From: Coriobacteriaceae bacterium
Lineage (GTDB): Bacteria > Actinomycetota > Coriobacteriia > Anaerosomatales > SLCP01
NCBI GenBank assembly: GCA_003563465.1
Contig: PWVH01000081.1
Location: 1-9,440 of the forward strand
Length of the DNA: 9,440 nt
Direction of reading: 5' to 3'
In this document: positions 6,582-9,440 of the stretch, piece after piece
Layout: each line of letters starts with the position of its first letter
Numbering within the stretch: the first letter of the stretch is position 1
Program-made: the position numbers and the translations under genes
The notes under the pieces: model-generated
Databases searched by the model: none
The model's input: the letters and a program-made list of their open reading frames with translations, nothing else
What the model was told of the DNA's origin: nothing

Positions 6582-6791
6582 ATGGCCCTGTATCGTCAGT
6601 GGGCTACGACAGGCAGACCGGATACGCTGGATTCGTTACTGGACAACTTGAGGAGTGCAATAGGCGCAGGACGGATTCGACCATCAGACAGCGCGATGCT
6701 CCGTGAGCATATGCCTGAGCTGAGTGGTAACAGCAGGTTTGAAGCCTGCATGCGGGATCTTGGGAACCGCTCCAAATCCAACGATCTGTAG
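6582..6791 (+). CDS. Small hypothetical protein
   Basis: 69 residues from the ATG at 6582, ending in TAG at 6789-6791. GAAGATGAG at 6567-6575 may serve as a weak ribosome binding site; a TTG at 6576 is an alternative start. The protein is soluble and helical (DTLDSLLDNLRSAIGAGRI, SAMLREHMPEL), with no motif I recognise. The same frame is open upstream back to 6462 and reads as an acidic stretch (LAEDDELEAPG, APEDEL) with plausible codon use, so the true protein may be longer if a frameshift or an unusual start is involved. It follows the two-helix membrane protein without a gap and probably shares its message. Confidence 0.5.
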   Translation: MALYRQWATTGRPDTLDSLLDNLRSAIGAGRIRPSDSAMLREHMPELSGNSRFEACMRDLGNRSKSNDL

Positions 6792-6912
6792 GTGGGCGAA
6801 AAGGCGGCTTCGAGGGATGCTGAGACTGGAGTCGTTGGTGTGGTCTCAATGGAAGCTTAGTCATTGTCATCGACATGTCGGACCAGAATCTCTTAGGCAA
6901 CGACCGTAGGTT

Positions 6913-7035
6913 CTAGCTCTCGCTCGCGTGCTTGCGCTTCTTGCGTGTGCGAATCAGCGCTTCGTCGAGCTCCTTCTCCAGAAGCTCAAGGTTCTCATCG
7001 ATACGTTCGCGGATCTTGCGCAGGAAGGACTTCAC
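6913..7035 (-). CDS. Small basic helical protein (40 residues)
   Basis: Read on the minus strand: GTG start at 7033-7035, a GAGGTG ribosome binding site four bases upstream, and TAG at 6913-6915. The 40 residues are highly charged and helical (MKSFLRKIRERIDENLELL), with a strongly basic end (RTRKKRKH). They could form a short coiled coil with a nucleic-acid-binding tail, but no family is recognised. Support for a real gene comes from a diverged second copy of its 3' half at 5420-5491, where the protein sequence is conserved better than chance (KEL-EALI-TRK-RK). Its start overlaps the TGA of a second copy of the upstream gene's 3' end in a GTGA arrangement, which is typical of translational coupling. 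It is too short for most gene finders. Confidence 0.7.
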   Translation of the reverse strand: MKSFLRKIRERIDENLELLEKELDEALIRTRKKRKHASES

Positions 7036-7079
7036 GCTGCACCTCGTTCCATCAGTGCCGTGTCGTCGAGCCCGAACGC
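7032..7079 (-). repeat. Downstream copy of the 3' end of the Cys-cluster gene
   Basis: On the minus strand this block reads AFGLDDTALMERGAA then TGA, matching AFGLHDTALMEAGTQ then TGA of the live gene end at 7099-7146. By eye 38 of 48 bases agree, including an identical 18-base core (7047-7064 and 7114-7131). The offset is 67 bases, so this copy is out of frame with the live gene and no longer translated from it. Its TGA overlaps the GTG of the small gene. Confidence 0.85.
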
Positions 7080-7098
7080 GATAGCGTGAAACGGGAGT

Positions 7099-7146
7099 TC
7101 ACTGGGTACCTGCTTCCATCAGTGCCGTGTCATGAAGCCCGAATGC
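7099..7146 (-). repeat. Upstream copy: current 3' end of the Cys-cluster gene
   Basis: This is the in-frame partner of the block at 7032-7079. It carries the last 15 codons and stop of the minus-strand Cys-cluster gene. The pattern of mostly third-position and conservative changes indicates that both copies were once under coding selection. Confidence 0.85.
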
Positions 7147-7635
7147 CATTGCTTTGAGCCGGGCTTGTCTATGGGCGTAGGCGCTTGACGCCAGCTCGAG
7201 CTTTTCCAGCACCGCCATCCAACGGTTCGCCAACGCTGCGTAGTAGCGGTCGGTGAGATTGAATTCGTTGATAAGTGCGGAATCAGCGAAAGAAGAGCGG
7301 TATTGACCGAGACACATGGTCCATGATCGATTTGTCCTTACTGTGACGCGCTCGCGCGCGAGCATGATATTGGTGGCTTCAGCCACGAGGTCATCGAAAT
7401 CGGCAAGGCAGCCGGCGTCTGCGAGATAGCCGTAGTGCCGGCGAAAGTCGGCTGCGATCCGTCTTGCGTAGGCGATCTCGACCGGACATGGCTCACCGAT
7501 CACGGGAAGCTCCGGGTCGGGGATGTCGCACTCTTCGCGGTAGGCGCAGTCGGTCCGCCGGCAGGGAATCGGTCCGTCGACCGCGATTCCCCACCGAAGC
7601 GAGTTGTGCCGTGTCATTTCGTATGAGCCGTTCAT
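7099..7635 (-). CDS. Hypothetical protein with Cys cluster, beside the integrase
   Basis: 178 residues if it starts at the ATG at 7633-7635. The next in-frame ATG (7617) and an upstream one (7776) are possible, and none has a strong ribosome binding site. Near the N-terminus there is a four-Cys pattern, C-x4-C-x5-C-x15-C, from PCRRTDCAYREECD to GEPCPVE, which could bind a metal. Mobile-element proteins with a CP...C...PCP-type cluster of this kind exist, but I cannot name the family. The rest is mainly helical (DFDDLVAEATNIMLARERV, RWMAVLEKLELASSAY) and recalls small DNA-binding packaging or regulatory proteins; this is inference. It is divergent from integrase 2 and is followed by the small basic gene. 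The 3' end is duplicated (7032-7079). Frames upstream of 7635 remain open into the integrase start but look unlike coding sequence. Confidence 0.65.
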   Translation of the reverse strand: MNGSYEMTRHNSLRWGIAVDGPIPCRRTDCAYREECDIPDPELPVIGEPCPVEIAYARRIAADFRRHYGYLADAGCLADFDDLVAEATNIMLARERVTVRTNRSWTMCLGQYRSSFADSALINEFNLTDRYYAALANRWMAVLEKLELASSAYAHRQARLKAMAFGLHDTALMEAGTQ

Positions 7636-7834
7636 CTCAATCGAACATCCGTTCTGTAGGTGGGCAAGTGCGCGGGTTCCACCAGGGGGGAAGTATCCGG
7701 AACGGCCTTTGACCTGGTGTCCTTCATGACCGTCCACTAGGAGAGTACCGGCGAGTGTCCGGAAAGGGTCGATCATGTCGTAAGTGAGCGAGATAGGTCG
7801 AGGAGAAGTAGAATAGGCGAGGGAGGAGAGTCGG
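7636..7834 (+). other. Divergent intergenic region between the Cys-cluster gene and integrase 2
   Basis: About 200 bases separate the two divergent starts. This is where the promoters of both, and any operator for integrase control, should lie. I see a TTGACC at about 7708 but no convincing -10 at a proper distance, and no clear palindrome or att-like repeat. The gene-proximal end holds the integrase ribosome binding site. Confidence 0.4.
7821..7829 (+). promoter_or_regulatory. Ribosome binding site supporting a TTG start for integrase 2
   Basis: GGGAGGAG at 7821-7828 lies six to seven bases before TTG 7835. No ATG or GTG with comparable support exists in this frame before the DNA-binding domain, so the TTG is the likely start. 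Confidence 0.7.
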
Positions 7835-9292
7835 TTGGGCATCGAGTGCCGCACACGGTACCGCCGAGACAAACGCGGGCGGAAGAAGCAGGTAGGGAAC
7901 TCGTACACGGTTCGCTATCGTGGTAAGGGCCTGGGCACCTACCACCGTAAGTCTGACGCCGAGAACGTGCTCACCCAGGCCAAGGCGGAGTTCAAGACTA
8001 CGGGCAGGATCAAGGCGTTCAAGGAGATTACGGTATCGGAGCTGATTGCGAAGCATCTGGGTGCCTTGAGGGGTAAGCGGTTGAAGAAGAGCACGCTTGC
8101 GGGCTATGGCAACTACCTGAGTCATTTCAAGCAGTCCATGGGCGAAGATCGCAGGGTTTCGACGATCAGCCACGAGGATCTCGAGTTGTTTGTGACGGAA
8201 CTCTCGGAAGAGAGAGATCTGGCGCCGCTTACCGTGAATTGCATCGTGCAGGCTGTTGCTCAGATGTTCGATGCCGCTGTTCGATGGAACTACCTGTCCG
8301 AGAACCTAGCACGCCAGGTCACTAACAGGCCCAGGCGTCGAAGGTTATGTGAGGTCAAGGTACTGACTGTGGAGGAGCACAAGCGGTTGGTGGCTGCCAC
8401 CAATCCGCACTACCGGCTGATGGTCCAGGCGTGGCCGTTCATTGCGGCTCGACCGAGCGAGATGTACGGATTGAGGGTCGGCGACTTCGACTCAGAAGCC
8501 AGGGTTCTGCGCATTGAGCGGCAGTATAAGGGAGGCGAGTACTCGGGGTTAAAGCATGACGGGTCACCAAGGACACTGCATCTGGACGAACGGACTTCCT
8601 TGCTTCTCGATGAGCAGATCGCCAAGCTTGGAGACCGCGCCTCACCCGATGCGCCGTTGTTCCAGAGCGAACAGGGGAGGCCGGTCAACTCGTCGTGGTT
8701 CCATCGGGGAGTGTTCAAGAAGGCTGTCGAGCAGGCGAAGCTCACCGAAGGCGTGACACCGCACACGTTGCGACATTGCGGCGCGACTTGGTTGCTGGAG
8801 GCAGGTACGAGCTTGATGTACACGGCGAAGCACCTAGGGCACAGCAATCCGAGTATCACTGCGTCCACGTACAGTCATCTTCTCGCTGAGGTTGACAAGA
8901 GCGCCATGTCTCGACTTAACCGCTGGTATGAAGGTATGGCGGAGGCCTACGAGAGTATTCAGCCGAAAGCTGTTGGCAACGGAGTGGGAGTAGAGTATGG
9001 GCCAGAGTGCGGATGGGTTGACCAGTACTCGCCCGAGGAGTTGGAGGAACTACATGCAGTAGCCGAGAGGCAGATGGAGGCAATGAAGGACGAATTCGTC
9101 GATGAGTTAGTGAGAATGGCGAAGCTGAGGAGGTTCAACGAGGTTCGTAATCGGGTGGCGACGTTGCGTGAGCACCTTGATGTTGATGACGTTGACGCTG
9201 TTCTGGCAAGGGCGTCCGAGCAGGGCGTGGCGGTTGGCATTGACACGAAAATGACACAAGAGGCAGAAGAGGAAGGCGAAACGGCCACCTAA
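7835..9292 (+). CDS. int: Tyrosine recombinase/integrase 2, complete, with C-terminal extension
   Basis: 485 residues. It is a site-specific recombinase that should integrate and excise a mobile element. Residues 1-60 form a basic arm-type DNA-binding domain (YTVRYRGKGLGTYHRKSDAE). Residues 65-165 are the SAM-like core-binding domain. Residues 178-365 are the catalytic domain with all expected residues: Arg206 in AARPSEMYGLRVGD, Lys240 in LKHDGSPRTL, His310 and Arg313 in HTLRH, His336 in LGHSNP, and Tyr346 in STYSHL. Most integrases of this class end shortly after the Tyr. This one adds about 120 residues (366-485) that are acidic and helical (SPEELEELHAVAERQMEAM), with no family recognised. 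The presumed partner genes are divergent on the left. It is a different subfamily from the partial recombinase at the left edge. A response-regulator-like ORF begins about 30 bases after its stop. Confidence 0.95.
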   Translation: MGIECRTRYRRDKRGRKKQVGNSYTVRYRGKGLGTYHRKSDAENVLTQAKAEFKTTGRIKAFKEITVSELIAKHLGALRGKRLKKSTLAGYGNYLSHFKQSMGEDRRVSTISHEDLELFVTELSEERDLAPLTVNCIVQAVAQMFDAAVRWNYLSENLARQVTNRPRRRRLCEVKVLTVEEHKRLVAATNPHYRLMVQAWPFIAARPSEMYGLRVGDFDSEARVLRIERQYKGGEYSGLKHDGSPRTLHLDERTSLLLDEQIAKLGDRASPDAPLFQSEQGRPVNSSWFHRGVFKKAVEQAKLTEGVTPHTLRHCGATWLLEAGTSLMYTAKHLGHSNPSITASTYSHLLAEVDKSAMSRLNRWYEGMAEAYESIQPKAVGNGVGVEYGPECGWVDQYSPEELEELHAVAERQMEAMKDEFVDELVRMAKLRRFNEVRNRVATLREHLDVDDVDAVLARASEQGVAVGIDTKMTQEAEEEGETAT

Positions 9293-9325
9293 CCTGCTAG
9301 TGAGGGTCTAAGTGGTCTAATGCAC

Positions 9326-9440
9326 ATGAGACGGGTCCTCATCGCATCCGAAGACATGCACACGCGTGCGTGGGTCCGCAGCGCCCTGGAAGACCTCGAT
9401 GTCACGCTCGCCGAGGTCGGCGGCGGAGAGGTTGCCGCCA
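9326..9440 (+). CDS. Response-regulator-like protein, N-terminal fragment (3' end outside window)
   Basis: An open frame runs to the right edge and reads MRRVLIASEDMHTRAWVRSA followed by LEDLDVTLAEVGGGEVAA. This fits the first strand and helix of a CheY-like receiver domain: a hydrophobic strand, an acidic pair (here Glu-Asp in place of Asp-Asp), then an R...A.E helix. The phospho-acceptor Asp would lie beyond the window, so the call cannot be confirmed. An ATG at 9320 is an alternative start, and the ribosome binding site is weak for both. It may be the first gene outside the mobile region. Confidence 0.45.
   Translation, partial: MRRVLIASEDMHTRAWVRSALEDLDVTLAEVGGGEVAA

Noticed and set aside
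6813..6845. Inverted repeat TGAGAC...GTCTCA as operator or terminator
   Set aside because: It has six pairs around a long loop, with no T-tract and no clear gene start to control.
6724..7157. Plus-strand short open frames at 6724-6909 and 6945-7157
   Set aside because: They lack ribosome binding sites and overlap, in other frames or on the other strand, better supported genes (6582-6791 and the minus-strand genes).
6785..7665. Identical 13-base words (TCTGTAGGTGGGC) at 6785-6797 and 7653-7665, considered as attachment-site or regulatory repeats
   Set aside because: A 13-base match is about what chance gives in a window this size, and the surroundings do not align. One copy spans the stop of a small ORF.
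1..9440. CRISPR arrays, tRNA or rRNA genes, insertion sequence ends
   Set aside because: I looked for regularly spaced repeats, tRNA-like T-arm words and transposase motifs, and found none.

Overview
The window suggests a fairly GC-rich Gram-positive-type bacterium. Shine-Dalgarno sites are strong (GGAGG class), some starts are GTG or TTG, two genes encode lipoproteins with PASTA repeats, and the proteins favour Ala, Gly and Val. An actinobacterial host, perhaps a Coriobacteriia-like anaerobe, is my best guess; this is inference, since no marker gene is present. The region reads as an accessory or integrated island. It begins with the end of one tyrosine recombinase and closes with a complete one of a different type.

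Layout. 3-209 is the C-terminus of tyrosine recombinase 1, followed by a terminator-like hairpin (254-283). Next comes a plus-strand series: a RadC/JAMM-type protein (307-924), a large membrane protein with an N-terminal J domain (952-3021), and two paralogous PASTA-repeat lipoproteins (3196-4143 and 4192-5412). At 5420-5563 lies a scar made of two gene ghosts: the tail of a small minus-strand gene joined to the last 23 codons of a second radC. A second plus-strand series follows: a short J-domain protein (5611-5970), a two-helix membrane protein (6013-6501) and a small unknown ORF (6582-6791), possibly frameshifted. On the minus strand are an intact 40-codon basic protein (6913-7035) and a Cys-cluster protein (7099-7635), whose 3' end is present twice. 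Divergent from these is tyrosine recombinase 2 (7835-9292). The window ends inside a response-regulator-like ORF (from 9326).

How it fits together. The radC ghost stands before the second J-domain gene just as the intact radC stands before the first. The other half of the scar matches the tail of the intact small gene at 6913-7035. The simplest reading is that the island grew from repeated copies of a module ordered small gene (-), Cys-cluster gene (-), integrase (+), radC (+), J-domain gene (+), and that one copy collapsed by an internal deletion. In the first copy the J domain is fused to a membrane protein; in the second, a J-domain protein is followed by a separate membrane protein. That recurring RadC / J-domain / membrane-protein arrangement, with cell-surface PASTA lipoproteins beside it, is the best candidate here for an undescribed system. 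Its function cannot be read from the sequence.
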